A DNA stretch of 16,606 nucleotides from Pleurocapsa sp. MO_226.B13 (GTDB lineage: Bacteria; Cyanobacteriota; Cyanobacteriia; Cyanobacteriales; Xenococcaceae), in contig JASJEI010000251.1 of assembly GCA_030064795.1 (NCBI GenBank), positions 1 through 16,606 of the forward strand, written 5' to 3'. The notes beneath the pieces were generated by a model that made no database searches, was not told where the DNA came from, and saw only the letters and a program-made list of their open reading frames with translations. How positions within the stretch are numbered: position 1 is the first letter of the stretch; every line of letters begins with the position of its first letter. Made by a program: the position numbers and the translations under genes. Positions 1 to 8,176 of this stretch are shown here, in pieces.

Positions 1-90
1 CCAACTAAGTAGGTCGGGATAATTAAACTCAACTATGTTTACTTTTGTCAAGTAGATTTAATCCTTTGATTGATATTAAGTTGAAGCGAA

Positions 91-108
91 TTTACATTTT
101 GTTACATA
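91..108. promoter_or_regulatory. HLR1-like direct repeat (candidate RpaB site)
   Basis: The 18 bases TTTACATTTTGTTACATA fit the published HLR1 pattern at every defined position: (G/T)TTACA, two A/T, two free bases, then (G/T)TTACA and two A/T. HLR1 is bound by the response regulator RpaB upstream of high-light and photosystem genes in cyanobacteria. Here it lies in the 129 bp left of the truncated insertion sequence, so its target gene is probably outside the window to the left, or was separated from it by the insertion. The rest of 1-129 is AT-rich with no gene visible. Confidence 0.4.
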
Positions 109-129
109 CTTCAGGTTATTTATGTCTGT

Positions 130-645
130 CTACTTACCATTGCGGGGCGTATGATAAATTTCCAGTCTTCTGGCTAAACGATGGGCTTCTGGAGCGGGAA
201 ATGCTTCATAAAGAGAAGCAATGTTATGAGTATTCAGATTGTCACACACCAGCTTCACTTTTCGAGCATGGGGATAATCTTCATCTAGAAGTTGACGCAC
301 TTCTTCGGCCCAATCTATGCGAGTCCGACTGTCTCGGTTGCTAACTCGTCGCCATCCTCGATTGGGGTCAAAAAACATGAATAAAGCTTGTACTCCTTCA
401 CGGGTATAGTGATAGTCTTCTTTTTTGTCATGTCCTGGTTCCATGGCGATCGCTTCATAGAGATGTCCTTGCAGTTGTACAGAGGCTTCATCCATATTGA
501 TTAAAGGTTCGTCTTCACCATGGACGCTACTGTAAAGGTCAAGAACTACTTCCATTTGAGAGACAAATCTCGCTAAATCTCGTTCCGGAATACAGAATCG
601 TTCGGTTTTCCAAGGGCGTAATTGGTTTTTTTTAGAGTGCGCCAC
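130..645 (-). pseudogene. IS630-family transposase, second reading frame (catalytic part, 3'-truncated)
   Basis: This frame carries the DDE catalytic domain. The first aspartate is in NMDEAS and the second in CDNLNTH. The conserved segment after YHTP normally reads on into GSWLN and a glutamate, but here it ends after YHTPRNGK at a stop codon. The third catalytic acid and the C-terminal tail are missing. Its apparent ATG lies inside the overlap with the first frame and is probably not a true start; the domain would be made by frameshifting from the first frame. I read it as a dead remnant. Confidence 0.8.
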
Positions 646-1076
646 ACGGTGGCTCGGGAAATTTCGGTGACAATTAGCCGCTTTTTCAGTTCTGAGGTTA
701 AAAGTCTAATCGTCCACTCCGCTCTTCCTTCTGGTGGGTCAGAACAACACAGGGCAATGATTTGTGCCTCGGTTGCTCCATCTACTTTTGGGGGAGTAGG
801 GGGAGTTTTTCTCTGTTGTCGATTGAGGGCAGGTTTTTCCCCTTTTTGGAGAAATCTTTGGCGAATCCGTCCGACTGTGTTTCTATGCACCAGTAAAGCT
901 TCGGCTATTTCTTCATCTGTCCATTTTCTCCTTGCCTGTTCTCCTTCGTCACACATGAGGAGAATTCGGGCATGTAGGATTTTTTTGGCTGGTGCATGAC
1001 CATTACGACTGATTTTCTCTAGATTTTCTTTCTGTTCTACCGTCAGATAGACTTGATCTCGCCGACCTCTTCCCAT
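573..1076 (-). CDS. IS630-family transposase, first reading frame (DNA-binding part)
   Basis: A 167-residue frame for the N-terminal part of an IS630-type transposase. It has a basic start and a helix-turn-helix around residues 52-78 (WTDEEIAEALLVHRNTVGRI). A proline-rich linker follows near residues 90-98, then a second winged-helix-like segment (residues about 100-148). Near residue 148 the family sequence continues in the second frame: an A8 run (T8 at 626-633 on the plus strand) lets a -1 shift join LKK to NQLRPW, which restores the usual IS630 wording. The last 17 or so residues of this frame are therefore out of phase with the real protein. This is either programmed slippage or a one-base mutation. 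Confidence 0.8.
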   Translation of the reverse strand: MGRGRRDQVYLTVEQKENLEKISRNGHAPAKKILHARILLMCDEGEQARRKWTDEEIAEALLVHRNTVGRIRQRFLQKGEKPALNRQQRKTPPTPPKVDGATEAQIIALCCSDPPEGRAEWTIRLLTSELKKRLIVTEISRATVWRTLKKTNYALGKPNDSVFRNEI

Positions 1077-1136
1077 AATTAGAGTCCTCCGTTGCTGGGA
1101 TCTATTGCACTATTGCAAGCTGTGCCAGTCCAGTAG

Positions 1137-1304
1137 TAGCGTGTCAAGCCTAAAATAGTTCAATAGATTCAACTGAACAACGCCAAACAAACAACTCTCT
1201 TTGCGCGGACAATTTAAACTTTTGAGGGAACCTCAAAAGCCATGTCCTTGCCTTCGCGCCTTTGCGAGAGACAAATCTAATCCATCAAATTAAGCTTGAC
1301 ACGC
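1137..1304. repeat. 168-bp fold-back element with 11-bp terminal inverted repeats
   Basis: The arms GCGTGTCAAGC (1139-1149) and GCTTGACACGC (1294-1304) are perfect inverted repeats. CAGTAG flanks both sides (1131-1136 and 1305-1310), which could be a target duplication. Inside are nested pairs: CTCTC/GAGAG, GGACA/TGTCC, and a perfect 9-bp hairpin CTTTTGAGG-gaa-CCTCAAAAG at 1219-1239. There is no reading frame. This looks like a non-autonomous miniature transposable element; a structured RNA is the alternative. The motif GCGTGTCAA recurs near the right end of the window at 16578-16586. Confidence 0.45.
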
Positions 1305-1306
1305 CA

Positions 1307-1391
1307 GTAGGGTGAGCAAAAAATCAATCAATATAGATTACCGTTTTAGAAATATCTTTTTGCCCCCAAATAATCACTCAATAATTTTCTG
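1307..1391 (+). repeat. 85-bp dispersed repeat, copy 1
   Basis: It starts GTAGGGTGAGCAAA and matches 1866-1950 over about 85 bp with scattered differences and small gaps. Shared blocks include GATTACCGTTT, AGAAATAT and CCAAATAATCA. Both copies begin near GGGTGRGCAAAA and later contain TTTTGYCC-type sequence, like degenerate terminal inverted repeats. Its right end overlaps the last codons of the HEAT fragment on the minus strand, so part of the repeat may derive from that gene's tail. Confidence 0.5.
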
Positions 1392-1755
1392 GTTTAATAT
1401 CAGAAATCAAACCAGTAGATTCCCAATCACGATCGAATAAAATATCGTAAAAAGAATCTAACAAATACCACCAATTATCATTATATTGAATAGCTGATTA
1501 ATATAGGCAATAAATATTATTCTCTGGATTAAGTAAAATGCCTTGAGCTATGGCATTACGGGCTTGATTCGATTCAATTGACATCAAAAGCCGATATGCT
1601 TTAGCTCTAACTACTAATTCTGGATCGTTTAAAGTATCAATTAATAAATCGATTCCATTAGATTCATATTGTAGTGCTTGTGTTAATAGTTCGGCTTTGC
1701 GATCGCATTTAGAAAAAGCTAAATTATGTAATAATTCTTCTATTTGATTTTGCAT
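1378..1755 (-). pseudogene. HEAT-repeat protein remnant with in-frame stop
   Basis: The open part (1755 to 1498) encodes 85 residues forming paired helices of HEAT/armadillo type; the clearest is LIDTLNDPELVVRAKAYRLL around residues 37-56, followed by a second helix pair. After TAA at 1498-1500 the same frame continues for 39 sense codons to TGA at 1378-1380. That stretch reads like real protein, rich in W, Y and D (for example NDNWWYLLDSFYDILFDRDW). A single C-to-T change of CAA to TAA would explain the break. HEAT proteins in cyanobacteria include phycobilin lyases and scaffold proteins, but the fragment is too short to assign. No Shine-Dalgarno sequence precedes the ATG. Confidence 0.5.
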
Positions 1756-1865
1756 TTAAAAATTAAATCAATCAAATTACTAATAATGATAACCACATTA
1801 AACGACAACAAAATAATCATTTTGAACTCGCTCGATTCGGCTCAACCATAATCCAGACAGCTTTC

Positions 1866-1950
1866 GTAGGGTGGGCAAAAATCAATAAAAGTCGATTACC
1901 GTTTCAGAAATATTCTTTTGTCCACCAAATAATCAATCAATAATTTTTGT
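1866..1950 (+). repeat. 85-bp dispersed repeat, copy 2
   Basis: Second copy of the repeat at 1307-1391, starting GTAGGGTGGGCAAAA and running through GATTACCGTTTCAGAAATAT to CCAAATAATCAATCAATAAT. It lies in non-coding DNA in the same orientation as copy 1, about 560 bp away. Confidence 0.5.
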
Positions 1951-2358
1951 CAACCTACTTTGCAATGGCTAAAGCCATTACTACAAACTCAAGACATCAT
2001 TGTCACTGGGCTTTCGGATAGGAGAGTAATGATAATCAGCGTACTAACTTCACAGACTTTATTGATGACCGCAGCCAAGTTATTGTCTCGATTGTCTTCT
2101 TAGAGTTTTAAAGTTTTGTAAAAAATAAGATTGACTTTCTGTTCTTAACATCTAGGTTTTGGTATAAGTTTAGATATAGCAATTTTAAATTATTGCAGCT
2201 TACGCAACTATTTTTTCGTGTCATTATATTGCCAATAAGAATAGATAATCCTAGAGATTTTCTATTCAATTTACTCTATTAAAGTCGATTCATCGCCTCT
2301 GGCCTCGGAAACCGCAGCGAGAATCGGTATTTGCCCTTTTAGTAAGGAATTTTTGCTG
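1951..2358. other. Non-coding AT-rich leader region before the receiver-like gene
   Basis: No gene is visible. It contains a small palindrome, AATGGCT-aa-AGCCATT, at 1964-1979, inside a dispersed motif (TTTGCAATGGCTAAAGCCAT) common in cyanobacterial genomes. The last 200 bp are AT-rich and probably hold the promoter of the gene at 2359. I could not fix -35 and -10 boxes with confidence. Confidence 0.5.
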
Positions 2359-3060
2359 ATGAAATTGCACGATAGATTCAAGCGAGTGCATTCTGGTAAA
2401 CCTAATTCGGTATTAGCTAGAGACAAGCTAACCGAAGAATGCGATCGCCCATCTACTGCTAGTGAAACTCAAGATTTAAAGATAACCTGGGAATCAAACC
2501 CTAATATAGAAGGGTCTAGATGGCTGATAAAAAAAGACTCTGGCAATTATTTAGAGGTTAATTCGCCCCTAAAGTTGTCGTTGACTGAAACAGTTTCTAC
2601 TCCTCCTCAGTTACTTAATTTTGAGTCAGATTTTTTAGAGCTAAACTATCAACCCAAACACCTAAGATTCAATTTTCCTGAAGTCAAAGCCAAAATTCTG
2701 TTAATTGAAAATCAGGATGAGTGTCGCAACTCGATCTGTTCGATTTTACAGAGACAATTTCAAGTAATTGAAGCTAAAGATAGTAATAGTGCAATTAAAT
2801 TAGCACAAGCTGAATTTCCCGACCTTATTGTTTGCGAATTAAGAATGCCATTAGTAGATGGTTATGGGATTTTGCATCGATTACGTCAGTCTTTAATTAC
2901 TAAGAATATTCCTGTAATCTTTGTCGCGGGTTACTCTAAAGAAACTGTCGTAGATGCGATGCAAATTTTGATAGTAGATCGACAAACTATCGAACCGTTA
3001 ACTAGAGAAAAGTTGTTAACGAAAATCAATCATCGACTAAATATGGCGACTGCTCGATAA
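2359..3060 (+). CDS. Receiver-like (pseudo-response-regulator) protein upstream of psaA
   Basis: A 233-residue protein. Residues 1-108 show no domain I recognise. Residues 111-230 follow the CheY-type receiver fold: hydrophobic strand AKILLIEN, DLIVCELRMPLVDGYG, then NIPVIFVAGYSKE. The functional residues are all changed: the acidic pair is E117-N118, the phospho-acceptor Asp is E160, the Thr/Ser position is A190-G191, and the Lys before Pro is E212. It should therefore not be a normal phosphorylated receiver, though Glu at the acceptor site can mimic phosphorylation. No DNA-binding domain follows. I chose ATG 2359 (AAGGA ten bases upstream) over TTG 2353. It is on the same strand as psaA, 131 bp away, so a regulatory or co-transcription link is possible but unproven. 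Confidence 0.75.
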   Translation: MKLHDRFKRVHSGKPNSVLARDKLTEECDRPSTASETQDLKITWESNPNIEGSRWLIKKDSGNYLEVNSPLKLSLTETVSTPPQLLNFESDFLELNYQPKHLRFNFPEVKAKILLIENQDECRNSICSILQRQFQVIEAKDSNSAIKLAQAEFPDLIVCELRMPLVDGYGILHRLRQSLITKNIPVIFVAGYSKETVVDAMQILIVDRQTIEPLTREKLLTKINHRLNMATAR

Positions 3061-3115
3061 ATAGCCTATTAGGCATAAATACAAAGAATTGATTGTCTTT
3101 TGTCTTTTGTCCTTA

Positions 3116-3145
3116 GTCATTTGTAACTAGTAAAAAACGAATGAC
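3116..3145 (+). repeat. Hairpin within TGAC-type short repeats before psaA
   Basis: GTCATTTGT (3116-3124) pairs with ACGAATGAC (3137-3145), nine pairs with one wobble. It sits among short repeats (TGTCTTTTGTC on the left, ATGACCAATGACCAATGAC on the right) of the kind scattered in cyanobacterial intergenic DNA. It could weakly terminate the upstream transcript or structure the psaA leader; there is no T-tract directly after it. Confidence 0.4.
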
Positions 3146-3191
3146 TGATGACCAATGACCAATGACAAAAAACCAATAGAGGAGAATACCA

Positions 3192-5444
3192 ATGACAATT
3201 AGCCCTCCAGAATCGGAGCAAAAGGCGAAAGTTGTTGTAGATAATAATCCCGTGCCTACTTCTTTTGAAAAGTGGGCAAAACCAGGGCATTTCGATCGCA
3301 CCCTTGCAAGAGGGCCGAAAACTACTACCTGGATTTGGAATCTACACGCTGATGCTCACGATTTTGATACTCACACTAGCGATTTAGAAGATATTTCCCG
3401 TAAGATCTTTTCCGCTCACTTCGGACATTTGGCGGTAGTCTTTGTCTGGCTGAGTGGGATGTACTTTCACGGTGCGAAATTTTCTAACTACACCGCTTGG
3501 TTAGCCGATCCTACGCAGATTAAACCTAGTGCGCAGGTAGTTTGGCCGATTTTTGGTCAAGATATCCTCAATGCCGATGTTGGCGGGGGTTTCCACGGCA
3601 TCCAAATTACGTCTGGCTTATTTCAACTCTGGCGTGCTTCTGGTTTTACCAATGAATTCCAGCTTTATTGTACGGCGATCGGTGGCTTAGTGATGGCAGC
3701 ATTGATGATCTTTGCTGGCTGGTTTCACTATCACGTCCGCGCCCCCAAACTGGAATGGTTTCAGAATGTTGAGTCGGCAATGAATCACCATTTGGCAGGT
3801 TTGCTCGGTTTAGGTTCGTTGGGCTGGGCGGGACACCAGATTCATGTATCCTTGCCCATCAACAAGCTTTTGGATGCTGGTGTTGCTCCTGCGGACATTC
3901 CCCTACCCCATGAATTCATTGATGCCAGTAAGATGGCAGAACTATATCCTAGTTTTGCTCAAGGGTTACGTCCTTTCTTTACTTTAAATTGGGGAGTTTA
4001 TTCAGACTTTCTCACTTTTAAAGGTGGTTTAAATCCCGTTACGGGTGGTTTATGGTTATCGGATACCGCTCACCATCATTTGGCATTAGCAGTAATACTA
4101 ATCATTGCTGGTCATATGTACCGTACCAACTGGGGTATCGGTCACAGCATGAAGGAAATCCTCGAAGCGCACAAAGGGCCGTTTACTGGTACTGGTCACA
4201 AAGGGATGTATGAAGTCTTTACTACTTCTTGGCACGCCCAACTATCTTGGAACTTAGCTTGGATGGGTTCTTTAAGTATTTTGGTCGCCCATCATATGTA
4301 TGCAATGCCTCCCTATCCCTATTTGGCGACAGACTATGCTACTACCCTGTCTTTATTTACCCATCATGTTTGGATTGGTGGTTTTCTGATTGTTGGTGCT
4401 GCTGCCCACGCTGCTATTTTTATGGTGCGGGATTACGACCCTGCAATGCACGTCAACAATAATCTCGATCGCGTCTTGCGTCACCGCGATACGATTATCT
4501 CTCATCTAGTTTGGGTCTGTCAGTTTTTGGGCTTCCACAGCTTTGCAATCTATTGTCATAATGATACGATGCGGGCTTTTGGTCGTCCCCAAGATATGTT
4601 TTCCGATACGGGAATTCAACTACAGCCAATCTTGGCTCAGTGGATCCAAAACCTACACACTCTAGCACCTGGAAATACTGTTCCTGCGGTAATTGAACCT
4701 GTAAGCTATGCCTTTGGTGGTGGAGTAGTAGCTGTCGGGGACAAGGTGGCAATGATGCCGATTCCTTTAGGTACGGCAGACTTTTTAATTCACCACATCC
4801 ATGCTTTTACGATTCACGTCACGGTGTTGATACTGCTTAAAGGTGTTTTGTACGCTCGTAATTCCCGCTTAATTCCCGATAAAGCCAATTTAGGCTTCCG
4901 TTTTCCCTGTGATGGGCCTGGAAGGGGTGGAACTTGTCAGGTATCCGCCTGGGATCACGTCTTCCTCGGTCTATTCTGGATGTACAACTCCCTATCGATG
5001 GTTATTTTCCACTTCTTTTGGAAGATGCAGTCCGATGTCTGGGGAACAGTGGGTGCAGACGGCACGATCAGTCACATTACGGCAGGAAATTTTGCCACCA
5101 GTTCGATTACTATCAATGGTTGGTTGCGGGACTTCCTCTGGGCGCAAGCATCTCAGGTAATCAGTTCCTACAACAGCGCGCTTTCGGCGTACGGCTTAAT
5201 GTTCCTCGCAGGACACTTTGTCTTTGGCTTTAGTCTGATGTTCCTCTTTAGCGGTCGTGGTTACTGGCAAGAACTAATCGAGTCTATTGTTTGGGCGCAC
5301 AGCAAGCTCAAAATTGCGATCGCAGTTCAACCCCGCGCTTTGAGCATCACTCATGGTCGGGCTGTGGGAGTAGCGCACTATCTCTTAGGAGGTATTGTCA
5401 CCACCTGGGCTTTCTTCCTGGCACGCATGGCAGCGATTGGATAG
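3192..5444 (+). CDS. psaA: Photosystem I P700 chlorophyll a apoprotein A1 (PsaA), divergent copy
   Basis: This 750-residue subunit is one half of the PSI core heterodimer in the thylakoid membrane. It binds P700, antenna chlorophylls, a phylloquinone and half of the FX iron-sulfur cluster. The length and the start MTISPPE match the family, with a good ribosome site (GAGGAG at 3179-3184). FX cysteines C573 and C582 lie in [12 protein letters not shown]. The P700 His is H675, the A0 ligand Met is M683, and the phylloquinone pocket keeps S687 and W692. Unlike the PsaA sequences I know, one membrane helix has V440, Q444, A452 and C455 where N, I, G and I/V are usual. The C-terminal region has IAIAVQPR and SITHGR for VAPAIQPR and SIIQGR. 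These changes suggest a paralogue specialised for other light conditions; this is inference. Confidence 0.97.
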   Translation: MTISPPESEQKAKVVVDNNPVPTSFEKWAKPGHFDRTLARGPKTTTWIWNLHADAHDFDTHTSDLEDISRKIFSAHFGHLAVVFVWLSGMYFHGAKFSNYTAWLADPTQIKPSAQVVWPIFGQDILNADVGGGFHGIQITSGLFQLWRASGFTNEFQLYCTAIGGLVMAALMIFAGWFHYHVRAPKLEWFQNVESAMNHHLAGLLGLGSLGWAGHQIHVSLPINKLLDAGVAPADIPLPHEFIDASKMAELYPSFAQGLRPFFTLNWGVYSDFLTFKGGLNPVTGGLWLSDTAHHHLALAVILIIAGHMYRTNWGIGHSMKEILEAHKGPFTGTGHKGMYEVFTTSWHAQLSWNLAWMGSLSILVAHHMYAMPPYPYLATDYATTLSLFTHHVWIGGFLIVGAAAHAAIFMVRDYDPAMHVNNNLDRVLRHRDTIISHLVWVCQFLGFHSFAIYCHNDTMRAFGRPQDMFSDTGIQLQPILAQWIQNLHTLAPGNTVPAVIEPVSYAFGGGVVAVGDKVAMMPIPLGTADFLIHHIHAFTIHVTVLILLKGVLYARNSRLIPDKANLGFRFPCDGPGRGGTCQVSAWDHVFLGLFWMYNSLSMVIFHFFWKMQSDVWGTVGADGTISHITAGNFATSSITINGWLRDFLWAQASQVISSYNSALSAYGLMFLAGHFVFGFSLMFLFSGRGYWQELIESIVWAHSKLKIAIAVQPRALSITHGRAVGVAHYLLGGIVTTWAFFLARMAAIG

Positions 5445-5569
5445 ATCGATAACGACTATCAACCAACTCTAAGGTGGGCAAAATTATCATTTCGCTAGTT
5501 TTTTTTAGTTGAACTCTTAGATTTGCCCGCCCCGTCCCCTACCGACAAATAATTATTTTTCAAACATTC

Positions 5570-5692
5570 GTACGGGCGAACGCCCTAAAGGATTAGCTGA
5601 GTCTAACGACTTGTGCCGCGAAGCCCTAAAGGACTAACTTCGTGTCGCCAATCCTTTAGGGCTTGCGCAACCGCGTCGCCGTTCGCCCCTAC
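5570..5692 (+). repeat. 123-bp dispersed repeat, copy 1 (psaA-psaB gap)
   Basis: The ends GTACGGGCGAAC and GTTCGCCCCTAC are near-perfect terminal inverted repeats. Inside, CCCTAAAGGA occurs twice directly (about 5583 and 5613) and once inverted (about 5651), so the RNA would fold into stems. It matches the reverse complement of 9734-9856 with about one internal mismatch plus a terminal difference. It has no coding capacity. It stretches the psaA-psaB spacing to 288 bp and could cause RNA processing or attenuation between two subunits needed in equal amounts. A further pair, GGTGGGCAAAAT and ATTTGCCCGCC, lies just upstream (about 5472-5531). Confidence 0.85.
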
Positions 5693-5732
5693 CGATTAAT
5701 CACAAATAACCAATGACTAATAAATAACAATC

Positions 5733-7964
5733 ATGGCTACTAAATTTCCTAAATTTAGCCAAGACCTCGCTCAAGACCCGACTACCCGCCGTGTTTGGTA
5801 TGGAATTGCCACCGCTCACGATTTTGAGCTACACGACGGCATGAATGAGGAGAATCTCTATCAAAAGATTTTTGCTTCTCACTTCGGTCACATTGCCATT
5901 ATCTTTTTGTGGACATCGGGTTTACTATTTCATGTGGCTTGGCAAGGCAACTTTGAACAGTGGATTCAAGATCCTCTAAACATTCCCCCCATCGCTCACG
6001 CTATTTGGGATCCGCAATTTGGCCCAGGAGCGATCGAGGCTTTTACTCAAGCTGGTGCGACTAATCCAGTAAATATATGCTATTCAGGGGTTTATCACTG
6101 GTGGTATACCATTGGAATGCGCTCTAATAATGAGTTATATATGGGTGCAGTCTTCTTAATGGTGCTGGCAATTGTGATGTTATTTGCTGGTTGGCTGCAT
6201 CTCCAGCCTAAATTCCGCCCCAGTTTGGCTTGGTTTAAAAATGCTGAATCTCGTCTCAACCATCATTTAGCTGGTTTATTTGGCGTAAGTTCCCTAGCCT
6301 GGGCCGGTCACTTGGTTCATGTAGCAATCCCTGAATCTCGCGGACAGCACGTAGGTTGGGATAACTTTCTTTCTACTCCGCCCCATCCCGCAGGTTTAGG
6401 TGCATTCTTTAGTCTCAACTGGGGGGCCTATGCCCAAAACCCCGACACGGCTAATCATGTATTCGGCACTTCAGAAGGTGCGGGAACGGCAATTTTAACC
6501 TTTTTGGGTGGCTTCCATCCCCAAACCGAGTCTTTGTGGCTGACAGACATGGCTCATCACCATTTGGCGATCGCCGTAATCTTTATTATTGCAGGACATA
6601 TGTACCGTACAAATTTCGGTATCGGTCACAATATTAAAGAGATGACTGAGGCTTTAGCAGGGCCTGGTTGGGATGGATTTTTTATTGCTCCTAATACTGG
6701 TCGGGGACACAAGGGAATCTACGATACTTATAATAATTCCCTCCACTTTCAATTGGGATGGCACCTAGCCTGTCTGGGGGTAATCACTTCCTTAGTGGCA
6801 CAGCATATGTATTCGATGCCTCCCTATGCCTTTATTGCCAGAGACTACACTACGATGGCAGCCCTCTATACACATCATCAGTATATTGCTGGCTTTTTAA
6901 TGGTAGGTGCATTTGCTCACGGGGCGATCTTCCTGATCCGAGACTACGACCCAGAGTTAAATCGAGATAATGTCTTAGCTAGGGTACTCGACCACAAAGA
7001 GGCAATTATCTCCCATCTCAGTTGGGTATCTCTGTTCCTCGGTTTCCATACCCTGGCTTTATACGTCCATAACGATGTTGAAGTGGCTTTTGGGGCAGCA
7101 GAGAAACAAATCTTAGTAGAACCCGTCTTTGCCCAATGGATTCAGGCAGTACACGGTAAAGCCTTGTACGGTCTTAGCACCTTACTTTCCAATCCCGATA
7201 GCATTGCTTCCACCGCCTGGCCCAATCATGCTAACGTTTGGCTACCTGGTTGGTTAGAGGCAATCAATAGCGGTACGAATTCCCTGTTTCTAACTATTGG
7301 CCCAGGAGACTTCTTAGTCCATCATGCGATCGCATTAGGACTCCATGTCACCACTTTAATCTTAGTAAAAGGTGCATTAGATGCCCGTGGTTCAAAGCTA
7401 ATGCCCGATAAAAAAGACTTTGGCTATTCTTTCCCCTGTGATGGCCCTGGACGTGGTGGTACTTGTGATATCTCGGCTTGGGATGCTTTCTATCTAGCTA
7501 CCTTCTGGATGCTCAACACCTTGGGCTGGCTTACCTTCTACTGGCATTGGAAACATTTGGCGATTTGGGAAGGCAACGTCGCTCAGTTCAATCAAAATTC
7601 TACTTACCTCATGGGCTGGTTTAGGGACTATCTCTGGGCTAATTCAGCACAGCTAATCAACGGTTATAATCCCTACGGAACAAATAATCTAGCGATTTGG
7701 GCTTGGATCTTCCTCTTCGGACATCTAGTCTGGGCGATTAGCTTTATGTTCCTGATTACCTGGCGGGGATATTGGCAAGAACTAATCGAAACCCTGATGT
7801 GGGCGCACGAACACACTCCACTATCTTTCGGCTATCCCAAAGATAAACCCGTAGCCCTCTCCATAGTTCAAGCCCGCTTAGTCGGTCTAACTCACTTTGC
7901 TGTGGGATATATTGCCACCTATGGAGCGTTTCTGGTTGCCGCGACGGCGAGTAAATTTGGCTAG
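5733..7964 (+). CDS. psaB: Photosystem I P700 chlorophyll a apoprotein A2 (PsaB), divergent copy
   Basis: A 743-residue partner of PsaA in the PSI core. [20 protein letters not shown] is the standard start. FX cysteines are C569 and C578, and the P700 His is H664. The stromal-loop insertion around 305-325 and the segment [10 protein letters not shown] resemble the Thermosynechococcus type rather than the shorter Synechocystis type. Unusual points are T676 in place of the conserved phylloquinone-site Ser (W681 is kept), A442 in place of Gly in FHTLGLY, and [10 protein letters not shown] (697-706) in place of LANLVRWKDKP near the C-terminus. The copy is intact and looks functional. No strong ribosome site is visible. 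It is followed by psaL on the same strand. Confidence 0.97.
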   Translation: MATKFPKFSQDLAQDPTTRRVWYGIATAHDFELHDGMNEENLYQKIFASHFGHIAIIFLWTSGLLFHVAWQGNFEQWIQDPLNIPPIAHAIWDPQFGPGAIEAFTQAGATNPVNICYSGVYHWWYTIGMRSNNELYMGAVFLMVLAIVMLFAGWLHLQPKFRPSLAWFKNAESRLNHHLAGLFGVSSLAWAGHLVHVAIPESRGQHVGWDNFLSTPPHPAGLGAFFSLNWGAYAQNPDTANHVFGTSEGAGTAILTFLGGFHPQTESLWLTDMAHHHLAIAVIFIIAGHMYRTNFGIGHNIKEMTEALAGPGWDGFFIAPNTGRGHKGIYDTYNNSLHFQLGWHLACLGVITSLVAQHMYSMPPYAFIARDYTTMAALYTHHQYIAGFLMVGAFAHGAIFLIRDYDPELNRDNVLARVLDHKEAIISHLSWVSLFLGFHTLALYVHNDVEVAFGAAEKQILVEPVFAQWIQAVHGKALYGLSTLLSNPDSIASTAWPNHANVWLPGWLEAINSGTNSLFLTIGPGDFLVHHAIALGLHVTTLILVKGALDARGSKLMPDKKDFGYSFPCDGPGRGGTCDISAWDAFYLATFWMLNTLGWLTFYWHWKHLAIWEGNVAQFNQNSTYLMGWFRDYLWANSAQLINGYNPYGTNNLAIWAWIFLFGHLVWAISFMFLITWRGYWQELIETLMWAHEHTPLSFGYPKDKPVALSIVQARLVGLTHFAVGYIATYGAFLVAATASKFG

Positions 7965-7980
7965 CGTTTTATTTTTTGTC

Positions 7981-8070
7981 CTTTGTCATTTTCGTAATCA
8001 TCGAAAGATGTGATGTAAAGACACAATGTAAAGACGCGATATATCGCGTCTCTACTGGCTAATGACAAAG
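7981..8070 (+). repeat. Nested palindrome in the psaB-psaL gap
   Basis: The outer arms CTTTGTCATT (7981-7990) and AATGACAAAG (8061-8070) are a perfect 10-bp inverted repeat. Nested inside is a 28-bp palindrome at 8028-8055 (left half GTAAAGACGCGATA, right half its complement with one mismatch). GACGCGATATATCGCGTC is a dispersed cyanobacterial repeat. In RNA the whole stretch would form a long stem, so it may separate or protect psaB and psaLIFJ transcripts. Confidence 0.6.
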
Positions 8071-8111
8071 ATTAACAAGCTTGGGGGAATCTCCTCTCCC
8101 AAATAGAGAAC

Positions 8112-8142
8112 ACCCGATCGCAAACAGGGCATTCGGTCGGGT
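8112..8142 (+). promoter_or_regulatory. Hairpin in the psaL 5' leader
   Basis: ACCCGATCG (8112-8120) pairs with CGGTCGGGT (8134-8142), nine pairs with one wobble and a 13-base loop, 34 bases before the psaL ATG. The following bases (TTCCTGACTATTATT) are not a clean T-run, so termination is only possible; a leader structure for psaL is as likely. Confidence 0.4.
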
Positions 8143-8176
8143 TTCCTGACTATTATTATCTAATAATTTTAAAAAC

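Larger units (their letters stand above)
130..1076 (-). mobile_element. Truncated IS630-family insertion sequence
   Basis: Two overlapping reading frames on the minus strand together form a DDE transposase of the IS630/Tc1-mariner type. The 3' end is lost: recognisable transposase sequence stops near base 137, before the last catalytic acidic residue, and is followed by unrelated AT-rich DNA. I could not identify terminal inverted repeats or a TA target duplication with confidence. A copy truncated this way cannot encode an active enzyme. Confidence 0.85.

Noticed and set aside
305..325. PsaB stromal-loop insertion (residue numbers 305-325, bases about 6645-6707) as a sign of novelty
   Set aside because: Thermosynechococcus-type PsaB has a similar longer loop, so length here is not unusual.
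45..344. Plus-strand 99-codon frame at the left edge
   Set aside because: Antisense to the transposase remnant for most of its length, with no family resemblance and no ribosome site.
622..999. Plus-strand 125-codon frame
   Set aside because: Shadow of the first transposase frame; the minus strand carries clear IS630 motifs.
3061..3191. Search for an HLR1/RpaB element before psaA
   Set aside because: Only isolated GTTACA-like half sites were found, none at the required spacing.
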